DNA from: OFTM10 sp964196195
GTDB taxonomy: Bacteria; Actinomycetota; Acidimicrobiia; Acidimicrobiales; Aldehydirespiratoraceae
Assembly: GCA_964196195.1 (NCBI GenBank)
Contig: CAXMSE010000028.1
Span: forward strand, 1-61,212
DNA: 61,212 nt
Reading direction: 5' to 3'
Made by a program: the position numbers and the translations under genes. Positions 25,878 to 36,068 of this stretch are shown here, one piece after another (position 1 is the first letter of the stretch; every line of letters starts with the position of its first letter). The notes under the pieces are model-generated. The model made no database searches, had not been told where the DNA came from, and saw only the letters and a program-made list of their open reading frames with translations.

Positions 25878-26194
25878 TGGCTACCACCACAATCGACGGC
25901 CATGAAGTCCAGGTCGACGACGACGGCTTCATGACCGTCTACGCCGAATGGAACGAAGGTCTCGGCCGAGAGCTCGCCACCCTCATCGGGATCGACGATC
26001 TGACCGACCAGCACTGGGAGGCCATCAACTTCCTGCGTTCCGACTTCAGCGAGCAGGGCGAGACACCCACCCTGCGCCGAGTCAACAAGATCGGCGGAAT
26101 CCCGACCAAGCAACTGTTCGGCCTGTTCCCCAAGAAGCCGGCCAAGAAGATGGCCTACGTCGCGGGCCTTCCCAAGCCCCACGGCTGCGTCTGA
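25877..26194 (+). CDS. TusE/DsrC-family sulfur carrier with single C-terminal cysteine
   Basis: A 105-residue sulfur-relay protein. The family signature is clear: HWEAINFLRSDF and the C-terminal arm AGLPKPHGCV, with the persulfide-forming Cys104 as the penultimate residue. In DsrC of sulfur oxidisers and sulfate reducers a second Cys lies 11 residues upstream; here that position is Ala (KMAYVAGLP). The protein therefore belongs with TusE-like single-Cys members and cannot form the intramolecular disulfide or trisulfide of DsrC. It probably passes sulfane sulfur between DsrE2 and another acceptor. It overlaps the DUF1641 stop by 1 nt. Confidence 0.9.
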   Translation: MATTTIDGHEVQVDDDGFMTVYAEWNEGLGRELATLIGIDDLTDQHWEAINFLRSDFSEQGETPTLRRVNKIGGIPTKQLFGLFPKKPAKKMAYVAGLPKPHGCV

Positions 26195-26210
26195 AAGCAA
26201 GGATCAAATT

Positions 26211-26735
26211 ATGACCACCAACGAAACCACCCTCGTCGACGCCCCGCCAATGGTGCCCGATTTCGGCGACGACGCAGCAGATCGCAAGATCTGCTTCATC
26301 TGCTCGAAGGGCACTCTCGATATGGCCTACCCGGCTTTGATCATGGCCAATGGGGCACTCGGCGAAGGAATCGAAACCCACATCTTCTTCACGTTCTGGG
26401 GCCTCGACATGGTCACCAAGAAGACGATGGGCAACTTGAAATTCACCATCCTCGGCAACCCGGCCACCCATATGCCCCAGACCCTCGGCGGCATTCCCGG
26501 CATGACCGGAATGGCCACAAAGATGATGAAGAAGCAGATCGCCGGTCTCGACGTGCCCGAGATCCCCGAATTCATGGAATTGCTGAGCGATATGGGCGCC
26601 CACATGTGGGCATGTCAGATGTCAATCGACATGATGGACCTGAAGAAGGAAGATCTCTTCGATGGGGTCGAGGACATCATCAATGTGAGCGAGTTCATGG
26701 AACTGTCCGAAAGCGCCCAGGTCATCTTCGTCTAG
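26211..26735 (+). CDS. DsrE2-type DsrE/DsrF-like sulfurtransferase
   Basis: A 174-residue protein of the DsrE2/peroxiredoxin-like family, which mobilises sulfane sulfur as a cysteine persulfide. Seen are ICFICSKGTLDMAYPALIMANGA (redox cysteine near residue 31), the Met- and Gly-rich loop GGIPGMTGMATKMMKKQ, and HMWACQMSIDMM with the second conserved Cys. It follows tusE by 16 bp and precedes PPDK by 12 bp in the same operon. Together with the SQR-like protein and TusE it forms a plausible cytoplasmic thiosulfate or persulfide handling unit; no dsrAB or hdr genes are in the window. Confidence 0.88.
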   Translation: MTTNETTLVDAPPMVPDFGDDAADRKICFICSKGTLDMAYPALIMANGALGEGIETHIFFTFWGLDMVTKKTMGNLKFTILGNPATHMPQTLGGIPGMTGMATKMMKKQIAGLDVPEIPEFMELLSDMGAHMWACQMSIDMMDLKKEDLFDGVEDIINVSEFMELSESAQVIFV

Positions 26736-26747
26736 CGGAGGGAAGTC

Positions 26748-29465
<2,718 letters not shown>

Positions 29466-29501
29466 TCCCCGCCATCCATTTGTCCATCGACGTCCCGAGC
29501 G

Positions 29502-30174
29502 ATGCTGCATGCGCGCCCGCGAGGTCGAGGGGATAGAGGTTTGGGAGATACATCTGGGTTCCAGCTCGCGAGCAAGGCGCCGTTGCACTACGGAAAACAG
29601 GGCTCACGGTTCATGTCGCCATTTGTCGAAGCACTCGTTGGGCCCGCGGTGCATGACGGCGACGACGTTCTCGATGTCGCCTGTGGAACTGGCTTCGCCA
29701 CCCGTGCCGCTGCACACGCCGCGGGGCCATCGGGCAAGATCACCGGGAGCGATCTCAACCCTTCCATGGTGGCGATGGCCCGATCGATAAGGGGCCAGAC
29801 GCCTACCGAGATCGACTGGCACGAAGCTTCGGCGCTCGACCTGCCCTTCTCGGATCGGAGCTTCGACTCGGTCATCAGCCAACAGGGGATCCAGTTCTTC
29901 CCTGAGGTAGAGGCGGGGGGATAGCGACCCCGCGGCGTCGGCGCCGGCCTTCCCGAAGCGAGGCGCCGATTCGGTGCTCCAATGGTTCGAAGCGGCCGCC
30001 GACTATGTCCCCGAGCATCTCAAAATGCTCCCGTGGTCGCTGGCGTACTTCGGTCTGTCCGCCGGCAACCAGAGCGCCGCTCTCAACGTCCTCACAGCCC
30101 ACCTGGCCGACTACGAGACCGACACCGGAATCGACGGTCCCTTCCGGTCCTACCTGGCCATAGTCGAGCTCTGA
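29502..30174 (+). pseudogene. Class I SAM methyltransferase pseudogene with internal deletion
   Basis: The first part (to the TAG at 29922) encodes the SAM-binding half: VLDVACGTGFATRAAAHAAG, DLNPSMVAMAR and the following strand ISQQGIQFFPEV. Another frame from about 29974 to the TGA at 30174 encodes what resembles the usual C terminus of the same family, ending TGIDGPFRSYLAIVEL. The central part normally holding LREMRRVLxPGG and the following helices is missing, and the junction is out of frame. The simplest reading is a deletion of roughly 80 codons plus frameshift. Neither fragment should be an active methyltransferase. Confidence 0.7.
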
Positions 30175-30290
30175 TGCACTGTCGCGACACTGGCGTCCTC
30201 CGCCCGGCGGCTGACGATCGGTGCAAGAATGCGCGCTCGCCGACGGTCTCGGCCCTCAGCAAACCTGCTCCCCGTGACAAGGACAACTGA

Positions 30291-31193
30291 ATGACCCACT
30301 CGGTTCGCTTCCAGACCCTGATCCTCCCCAACCTCGGCTGGGACGAGCTCCTCGGCCGTTTCCGGCACGCAGAAGACCTCGGCTTCGATGTGGCCACCAC
30401 CGGAGATCACTTCTGCGACTGGTCGAACCCGCCCAGCCCCTGGTTCGAGATGTGGTCTGTGTTGGCCGGCGTGGCCCAGGCCACCGACCGAATTCGGCTC
30501 GCCCCGTGCGTGGCCCAGATCCCGCTCCGCAACCCGGCCATGCTGGCCCGTCAGGCCCTCACGATCGATCACATCTCCAACGGTCGCCTCGAGGTGGGTC
30601 TCGGACTCGGGCTGCCGATCGACCCGAGCTACGACATGATCGGAATGGAGAACTGGAGCAATCCCAAGCGTGTCGCCCACTTCACCGAATATGTCGAAAT
30701 CGTCGACCAGCTTCTATCCAACGAGGTCACCACGTACCACGGCGAGCACTACCAGGTGAACGAAGCCACCATGAATCCTCGCTCGCCCCAAACGCCCCGC
30801 CCCCCGATCACGGTCGCCGCCCTCGGCCCGGTGATGGTGAAGAAGGCAGTGGCCCACGCCGACACATGGAACACGATGAGTTTCGCGGAAACGTTCGACG
30901 AACAGTTGGCGCAAACGCATGAGCGAATCGCAAAAGCCCACACCCATTGCGCGACCATCGGACGCGACCCTGCCAGCCTACGGATCTCCTACAACATGTT
31001 CGATCCCGCCTCACGAGCTGGCGGTGGGCGCATCAGCTACTACGAGTCGGTCGAAGCCTTCGAATCTCAGGCTGAACAGCTGCTCGACCTCGGTGTCACC
31101 GAACTCGGGCTCTACTACCCGATGCTCGCTGAACAGATCCCAGTATTCGAAAGCATCGCTCGTGATGTCTTCCCCGGCTTGCGAGTCCGGTAA
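30291..31193 (+). CDS. LLM-class F420-dependent (or FMN) oxidoreductase
   Basis: A 300-residue luciferase-like TIM-barrel protein. It begins VRFQTLILPNLGWDELLGRF and continues with EDLGFDVATTGDHFCDW, TDRIRLAPCVAQIPLRNPAMLARQ, DHISNGRLEVGLGLG and YHGEHYQV, the standard F420-type pattern in actinobacteria. Such enzymes reduce or oxidise diverse substrates with coenzyme F420; the substrate here is unknown. It starts with ATG about 117 bp after the methyltransferase remnant and converges with the membrane-protein gene, 9 bp away. Confidence 0.88.
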   Translation: MTHSVRFQTLILPNLGWDELLGRFRHAEDLGFDVATTGDHFCDWSNPPSPWFEMWSVLAGVAQATDRIRLAPCVAQIPLRNPAMLARQALTIDHISNGRLEVGLGLGLPIDPSYDMIGMENWSNPKRVAHFTEYVEIVDQLLSNEVTTYHGEHYQVNEATMNPRSPQTPRPPITVAALGPVMVKKAVAHADTWNTMSFAETFDEQLAQTHERIAKAHTHCATIGRDPASLRISYNMFDPASRAGGGRISYYESVEAFESQAEQLLDLGVTELGLYYPMLAEQIPVFESIARDVFPGLRVR

Positions 31194-31202
31194 GCCGATG
31201 GC

Positions 31203-31712
31203 TCAGCCCACTGCTCCCACATAGATCGCTCCCAACACCAGCCCGTAGACCAGGTGGCCCACGACCATGCCCATCGGCGTCATTTTGCCGAAGCCGGTCA
31301 TGGCGGGCCCGGGGGGATCGATCGTGCCGTCCTTCACCAGGGGGTGAGCCATGGTGAGCATCATCGGCATCATGACGGTGACGATCATGCCGTGGACTAC
31401 ACCTATGAGGATGCCAATACCCGCAGCAGCACCTCCCGAAGACGGGTCGAAAGCATGGAGCAGGCCGGCGTGCAACAATCCGAAACCAGCGCCCATCATC
31501 AGGTGCACCATCAGGCCGATGCCGTAGAGCGCTGCATCATTGCCCCTCGGTTGCATCATCGACCCTAGAGTTCGGAGCAGATCCATCGTGGTCATGCCCA
31601 TGGCTCGACCCCCATAGATCACGGGCAGCATCGCCATGGCACCGATAGCGCCGGCGAGCAAGGCCCACCCCGCGCTGTAGTTGCCTGCGAGTTGGGTTGC
31701 AAACATAGTCAT
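31203..31712 (-). CDS. Small Met/Gly-rich integral membrane protein, unknown function
   Basis: A 169-residue protein with about four or five hydrophobic helices (AGWALLAGAIGAMAMLPVIY, ALYGIGLMVHLMMGAGFGLL, GIGILIGVVHGMIVTVMMPM, GMVVGHLVYGLVLGAIYVGA). It is unusually rich in Met, Gly and His inside the helices; methionine- and histidine-rich segments are sometimes used for copper transport, but no defined metal motif is evident. The ATG at 31712 is chosen at the start of hydrophobic sequence; a longer frame from 31871 is possible but overlaps the divergent gene. I do not recognise the family. Confidence 0.65.
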   Translation of the reverse strand: MTMFATQLAGNYSAGWALLAGAIGAMAMLPVIYGGRAMGMTTMDLLRTLGSMMQPRGNDAALYGIGLMVHLMMGAGFGLLHAGLLHAFDPSSGGAAAGIGILIGVVHGMIVTVMMPMMLTMAHPLVKDGTIDPPGPAMTGFGKMTPMGMVVGHLVYGLVLGAIYVGAVG

Positions 31713-31839
31713 GGGAGTGAAACCAGTTTCGGGTTCCCATGATTCCCCGACGGCCGCTGAGGCTCGCAACCTGGGCCGACGGGTATACATGGAGCACGGC
31801 ATGCAATCCCCCTGCGCACCGATCACGAGGAGAAAGACC

Positions 31840-32223
31840 ATGAGCGACAAGGCCGAAACCTGGACGATCAACTACGTCCCTTCCGAGGGTGGTCGCTACA
31901 CAGGAATTCTTGAAGTCGAACCGCGAGGTCTGAGGTTCGAATCTCTCTACGAATCGAGCAACGCAACGGTCGTCAAAGCCATCTTCCTCGACGTCACCTC
32001 GTTCGCTGCCGCCGGAGGCCACAGCGTCTATCGGTACTCGAATGACGAGATGGCCACGGTGGATCTGCCTGCGGCGGAGATTGCCGAGGTGAAGGCAGCC
32101 AAGAAGGGACTCATGAAGCGAGCGATCGTCACCATGGCCAACGGCGACGAGTTCGTCTTCGACTACGGGTTGCTCTCGGTCAAGAATCTCGTCTCGGCCA
32201 TCGAAGCGGCCATGATCGGCTGA
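31840..32223 (+). CDS. Small PH/GRAM-like domain protein, hypothetical
   Basis: A 127-residue soluble protein, MSDKAETWTINYVPSEGGRY onward. Alternating beta-rich segments (YTGILEVEPRGLRFES, VVKAIFLDVTSFAAAGG, AIVTMANGDEFVFDYG) followed by a C-terminal helix (VKNLVSAIEAAMIG) resemble a pleckstrin-homology or GRAM fold, as in many small actinobacterial proteins. This is a shape-based guess. The ATG at 31840 has GAGGAG 7-8 nt upstream, better than upstream in-frame starts. It is divergent from the membrane-protein gene and convergent with the methyltransferase gene. Confidence 0.7.
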   Translation: MSDKAETWTINYVPSEGGRYTGILEVEPRGLRFESLYESSNATVVKAIFLDVTSFAAAGGHSVYRYSNDEMATVDLPAAEIAEVKAAKKGLMKRAIVTMANGDEFVFDYGLLSVKNLVSAIEAAMIG

Positions 32224-32330
32224 GTCGGGCTGCTCAGGTGCCGCTGAGATGGGCCAGCACGGGCGCCAATGCGATCTTCGGTCAACTGGGTGCTGAACAC
32301 GAGAGCACCCAGCCGGAGGGTGCTGGTGAC

Positions 32331-33140
32331 CTAGCGGCGTTCGGCCGTGTATTGGAATCTCGACAGGAGGCCATCCTCGATCGCAAGCAGTGTGTCCTGG
32401 CGCCCCGCGGCCCGTTCATCGAACATCGCAGTCCCTGCGGCTTCACGGATTTCCGCCTCGCAGCGCTCGTGCGCATCAATCCACCGTCGTACGGTCGACG
32501 CGTACTCGTCAGTGATATCGGTGGCCGAAATCGCGGCGAACCCGGCGGAGCGAAGGAGACTCTCGTAGCTGGTCGCCAGTGCCACCGCGGGCGGCCCTGA
32601 GAGGCTCGCTCTCCGCCTACCCGCCGCGGAGAGACCAAGAGTGGGCTGGATCACATGAAACGCGAGTCCTCCCCCGGGCTTGAGAACACGGTGGCACGCT
32701 CTCAGCACGGAGAGCTTCTGGCGAAGTCAACACAACACATCGTTGTGTACGACTGCATCTATCGACCTGGCTCTGATCGGTAGGCCGCGGGCGTCGGCTC
32801 GAATTGGCCAGCTCCGTTCGTCCTGGCCATCCTGCATCGAGCGCCGCGCCGCCGCACCGACGCCCTCCGCCACGGGATCAAGACTGACTACCGCACACCC
32901 GGTCGTGCGCGCCAGGTAGAGGCCGGGCCATCCACAGCCCGCCCCCAGGTCGAGGAGGATCTGGCCGGGGCCCAGTTCGAGCAGGCGGCCGAGATCATCG
33001 GCCTGACCGATGGTCATGTAGCCGTTGGCCTGATAGTCGCTCCCCAGCGCCTCGACCTCGACGCCGAGCATGACGTCGGTGCCCGAGAGCGCATACCTCT
33101 CACCGAGGCATTCAGTCTCGCCTCCAACCGCGAAGCTCAT
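32331..33140 (-). CDS. Class I SAM-dependent methyltransferase, candidate selenoprotein (CU motif)
   Basis: One minus-strand frame from ATG 33140 to TAG 32333-32331 is interrupted only by TGA at 32729-32727 (codon 138). Upstream is the SAM site ILLDLGAGCGWPGLYLARTTG and then SIDAVVHNDVLC; downstream it continues in the same frame with LRQKLSVLRACHRVLKPGGG and LLAIEDGLLSRFQYTAERR, exactly as a full-length methyltransferase of about 269 residues should. As I recall, relatives read DVLCCL here, so the TGA replaces the second Cys, one base from TGC or TGT. A hairpin with a C-GU-GCU loop follows at SECIS spacing. Either the gene is a selenoprotein or it carries a nonsense mutation. The methyl acceptor is unknown. 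Confidence 0.75.
32698..32715 (-). promoter_or_regulatory. Candidate bacterial SECIS element of the methyltransferase gene
   Basis: On the minus strand GCTCTC pairs perfectly with GAGAGC (6 bp) around the 6-nt loop CGTGCT. Seventeen nucleotides separate the UGA from the loop, so the loop begins at nucleotide 18, as in the GrdB-like gene. G is at loop position 2 and U at position 3. This satisfies the usual bacterial SECIS rules. Confidence 0.55.
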
Positions 33141-33294
33141 GTCGTGGCTGGTCGCGTGGTGTGAGTATGGATCGTCTCACCAGTCATTCTGATTCCCCTT
33201 GACTGTCATCGAGCTGATGGATTGTCCCATACCTCGCCCCCGCTACTGAGTGTCCATATTGGTTCGGGGCGGTGATCGCGTGTTGAGTGGGGCG

Positions 33295-33969
33295 ATGAGC
33301 GACCACAGTAACGACGAACACCGCCACGATCATGACCACGGCCACGGGCATGCCAACGACCAGGGTTTGAAGGCGATGATCCGCTACCTGGGCGCGGCCC
33401 CGAGCATGTGGCGCTCGGAGATCAATGATGCGGCCATCGGACTCCTCGCCCCCAAGGCCGGCGAGAAAGTTGTCGACATCGGCGCGGGTGTCGGTGCGGG
33501 CACCATGCGCGCGGCGCAGGAGGGCGCCTCGGTGGTCGCGCTGGAGCCGACCGCGTACATGCGTCGGATCCTCACCGTTCGCCGATTCTTCCAACGGGCG
33601 CGCAGACGTATCACCGTGCTCGACGGTGCAGCTGAGAAAATGCCCCTCGCCGACGACAGTATCGACGCGGTGTGGGCTGTCAATACAATGCATCACTGGA
33701 TCGACACCGAGCGTGCTGCAGCCGAGATAAGCAGGGTGCTGCGATCCGAAGGTCGGGTGGTGCTGGTCGATGAAGACTTCGAGGATCGTGACCACCCCGA
33801 GTTCGAACGGTTCGCGGAGCGCCACAGTTCCGATGACCACCACGGGTTCTCGATGGTCGATGCCGAGCAGATGGGCGGCCTACTCAGCGCGGCCGGCCTC
33901 GCCGAAATCGAAGCCACCAAGCGCAGCCTCGCCGGACGACCTGTGATCGTGATCATCGGTCGAGCTTGA
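33295..33969 (+). CDS. Class I SAM methyltransferase with His-rich N terminus
   Basis: A 224-residue methyltransferase. The N terminus is strongly metal-binding in character (HSNDEHRHDHDHGHGHAND), followed by the core: KVVDIGAGVGAGTMRAAQEG (motif I), VVALEPTAYMRRIL, DDSIDAVWAVNTMHHW and AAAEISRVLRSEGRVVLVDE. The His/Asp stretch could bind Zn, Ni or Cu. The ATG at 33295 is placed after GTGGGG; an upstream GTG at 33250 would add 15 residues. It is divergent from the candidate selenoprotein methyltransferase and upstream of the CopG-like lipoprotein, giving the region a metal and thiol flavour. Substrate unknown. Confidence 0.85.
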   Translation: MSDHSNDEHRHDHDHGHGHANDQGLKAMIRYLGAAPSMWRSEINDAAIGLLAPKAGEKVVDIGAGVGAGTMRAAQEGASVVALEPTAYMRRILTVRRFFQRARRRITVLDGAAEKMPLADDSIDAVWAVNTMHHWIDTERAAAEISRVLRSEGRVVLVDEDFEDRDHPEFERFAERHSSDDHHGFSMVDAEQMGGLLSAAGLAEIEATKRSLAGRPVIVIIGRA

Positions 33970-34066
33970 AGTCAGCAAGCCCATCGGCACCGCGGGGACC
34001 TTCGACTCTGGCTGCCTCAGTGGCATGTCGAGACGATTAGTGGGCACCCAACAGAGGCAGCTTCCA

Positions 34067-34606
34067 ATGCCCCGACAATCACGATCGCGGACCTGGCGCC
34101 CAGTCTGGATGCTGGCGCTGCTCCCCCTCGCACTGCCATTCCTCGTTGGTTCATGCTCCGGTACCGACGCAAGCGCCGACTCGGCGAGTGCCGGTTCTAC
34201 CACCACCAACACCATCGAAGGCGGCGATCTCACCGGATTCGACGTGAAAGTGCACCAGGCCGTCGGTTGAGGTTGTTGCCACGAGTGGGCCGCATACATG
34301 CGGGACCACGGCGCGGCGGTCGCCGCGGAAGACGATCCGGGCCTCACCGAGCGACTCGCTGGGCTCGGCCTCACCGGCAGTGCATCCACGTGTCACGTCG
34401 CTGACGTCGAGGGTTATGTGGTGGCAGGACACGTACCGGCAGAGGCGATTCGGAAGTTACTCATCGAGCAACCCGAAGGAATGGGCCTCGTGGTACCGGG
34501 AATGCCGCAGCTGTCGCCGGGCATGGGTGGGGCCCAGCAGGACTGGCTCGGCGTCGATGTCTTCCTGCTCAGCCACGACGGCCAGCTTCAACCCTTCGAC
34601 TTCTGA
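34067..34606 (+). CDS. DUF411/CopG-like metal-binding lipoprotein, candidate selenoprotein (UGCC)
   Basis: One frame from ATG 34067 to TGA 34604-34606 (179 residues) contains a single internal TGA at 34268-34270 (residue 68). The N terminus is a lipoprotein signal (LALLPLALPFLVGSC). Around the TGA the protein reads VHQAVG-U-GCCHEW, where DUF411 proteins have PTCGCCxxW, so the TGA replaces the first Cys of the CGCC motif with correct spacing to Trp. Downstream are STCHVADVEGYVVAGHVPAE, AIRKLLIEQPEGMGLVVPGM and SPGM, all DUF411 hallmarks. CopG, a DUF411 member, binds copper through such cysteines. The ATG at 34067 has GAGG 9 nt upstream; ATG 34025 is an alternative. It should act outside the membrane. 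Confidence 0.8.
34285..34309 (+). promoter_or_regulatory. Hairpin downstream of the UGCC TGA, atypical SECIS candidate
   Basis: GTGG (34285-34288) pairs with CCAC (34306-34309), and CCGCAT (34290-34295) with ATGCGG (34298-34303), giving a long stem with a very small loop. The apical loop lies about 25 nt from the UGA, within the normal range, but it lacks the G usually found in the first two loop positions. Confidence 0.35.
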
Positions 34607-34729
34607 TCGAGGGTCGAATGCATATGAGCGTCCGCCCATATCGGCCGTGAGCCGCAAGGAGGGAGCGGAGCTCAAGCGCTGGTGCCGATGGAACGAACCG
34701 GTTTGATGACCTGCTCCTCTGGCGGTCTT

Positions 34730-35911
34730 TCAGCCATCGAGGTCGTCGAAAGCGGCGGTGAGCGCGTCGGCCGACGCGTCGACGGCGTCGAAGATGTCGT
34801 CGGGTGCCTCCTCCGACAACGGCTCGGGTTCGATCGGAGCGGGCTCGGAAAGCAGCGGGTCGGGATCGTCGAAGTCGGCGATCACCGGCGTTTCCAAGGC
34901 GGTGACGTTCAGTTCTTGGACGTGGGGGCCGGTTCCTTCGGGGTGGCTGTCGGGGTCGGTGGGGTCGGTCCCTCTGCGGAGTCGTTCTTGGCCATCGCCC
35001 CAAGTGTCATCGTCGGTGTCGGGGTCGGTGGGGTCGGTGTGGGTGACCAAGATCTCGACGCTGTCATTGAGGCCGTCGTTGTCGGTGTCCTTGTCCAAGG
35101 GGTTGGTCTTGACGGTTTGGGTCTTGCCGCCGTGGATTTCGGCGCGGTCGCTGCGTAGGTCGCCGTCGGTGTCGCGATCCCACGGATTGGTGCCATGGGC
35201 GAACTCGTCGGCGGTCGAGAGGTTGTCCCCGTCTGGATCGCTCTCGCCAAACTCGCGAACCGCATCGCCGACTCGGTCCGCCGCGTCGCTTACAACTTCG
35301 GTCACCGCATCGATTGCGTCGTGGAGAAAGTTCGTTCCCTCTACGTGGGGGCCGGTTCCCTCGGGGTGGCTGTCGGAATCAGTGGGGTCGGTGCCTCTGC
35401 GGAGTCGTTCTTGGCCATCGCCCCAAGTGTCATCGTCGGTGTCGGGGTCGGTGGGGTCGGTGTGGGTGACCAAGATCTCGACGCCGTCGTTGATGCCGTC
35501 GTCGTCGGTGTCCTTGTCCAACGGGTCGGTCTTGACAGTATGGATCTTGCCGCCGTGGACTTCAGCGCCGTCGCCGCGTAGGTCGCCGTCGGTGTCGCGA
35601 TCCCACGGATTGGTGCCATGGGCGAACTCGTCGGCGGTCGAGAGGTTGTCCCCGTCTGGATCGCTCTCGCCAAACTCGCGAACCGCATCGCTGATCCGAC
35701 TAGGCGCTCCCATGACCAGGTCGGTGAGATCCTCAACCGCATCAGTGATGAAGTAGCCGCTCTGTTCGCCGGAGGCATCTTCGTCTGATTCGGAGGGCTC
35801 CGCCTCCTGGGCGGCCTCGGCGGCGGTCTCACCGATGCCTTCCTCGTCGGTGCCGGCCAGTTTGCCCCACCACCCCTTGAGGGTGTCACTGATGCTGTCG
35901 TCGTCGCTCAT
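34730..35911 (-). CDS. Acidic protein with duplicated thrombospondin-type-3-like calcium loops
   Basis: A 393-residue, extremely Asp-rich protein. Each of two 141-residue units carries four calcium-loop segments: SDPDGDNLSTADEF, DRDTDGDL, DKDTDDDGINDGVE (or DKDTDNDGLNDSVE) and DPDTDDDTWGDGQE. These match the DxDxDGxxD loops of thrombospondin type 3 repeats. There is no signal peptide or membrane anchor; the N terminus begins MSDDDSISDTLKGWWGKLAG, so it may be cytoplasmic or exported by a non-Sec route. The C terminus is Pro/Glu/Asp-rich. The ATG at 35911 has GGAG about 8 nt upstream. It is convergent with the CopG-like gene. Function unknown; calcium binding is inferred. Confidence 0.85.
   Translation of the reverse strand: MSDDDSISDTLKGWWGKLAGTDEEGIGETAAEAAQEAEPSESDEDASGEQSGYFITDAVEDLTDLVMGAPSRISDAVREFGESDPDGDNLSTADEFAHGTNPWDRDTDGDLRGDGAEVHGGKIHTVKTDPLDKDTDDDGINDGVEILVTHTDPTDPDTDDDTWGDGQERLRRGTDPTDSDSHPEGTGPHVEGTNFLHDAIDAVTEVVSDAADRVGDAVREFGESDPDGDNLSTADEFAHGTNPWDRDTDGDLRSDRAEIHGGKTQTVKTNPLDKDTDNDGLNDSVEILVTHTDPTDPDTDDDTWGDGQERLRRGTDPTDPDSHPEGTGPHVQELNVTALETPVIADFDDPDPLLSEPAPIEPEPLSEEAPDDIFDAVDASADALTAAFDDLDG
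34922..35268 (+). repeat. Direct repeat, copy A (C-terminal half of the calcium-loop protein)
   Basis: About 347 bp nearly identical to 35345-35691, offset exactly 423 bp (141 codons). Differences are mostly single bases. The similarity at DNA level suggests a recent tandem duplication within the gene or ongoing gene conversion. Confidence 0.85.
35345..35691 (+). repeat. Direct repeat, copy B (N-terminal half of the calcium-loop protein)
   Basis: Partner of 34922-35268. It encodes the first set of four Asp-rich loops. The 76 bp between the two copies encode the more divergent linker with NFLHDAIDAVTEVVSDAADR. Confidence 0.85.
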
Positions 35912-36068
35912 TGTCAGTCTCCTCTGGCGTTGCAGTCCTAGATCACCTCAGGCCGGCCATGGCGATGAGAGTACACTTCTCGCCCACGCCTCGCCGGGGT
36001 CCGTCAAGGTGTAGGTGGGGCTCCCCGGTCGAGACTTGTTTCCGAGTCGAAGCGAAGCGCCGCCTCCG

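Noticed and set aside
29502..29924. A selenocysteine explanation for the broken methyltransferase
   Set aside because: The first part ends in TAG and the continuing part is in another frame with the middle missing, so read-through cannot restore it.
34758..35756. 332-codon Ser/Val-rich plus-strand frame opposite the calcium-loop gene
   Set aside because: It is the complement of repeated Asp codons (GAC/GAT to GTC/ATC) and repeats with the same 423-bp period; the minus-strand reading has sensible calcium loops and a ribosome-binding site.
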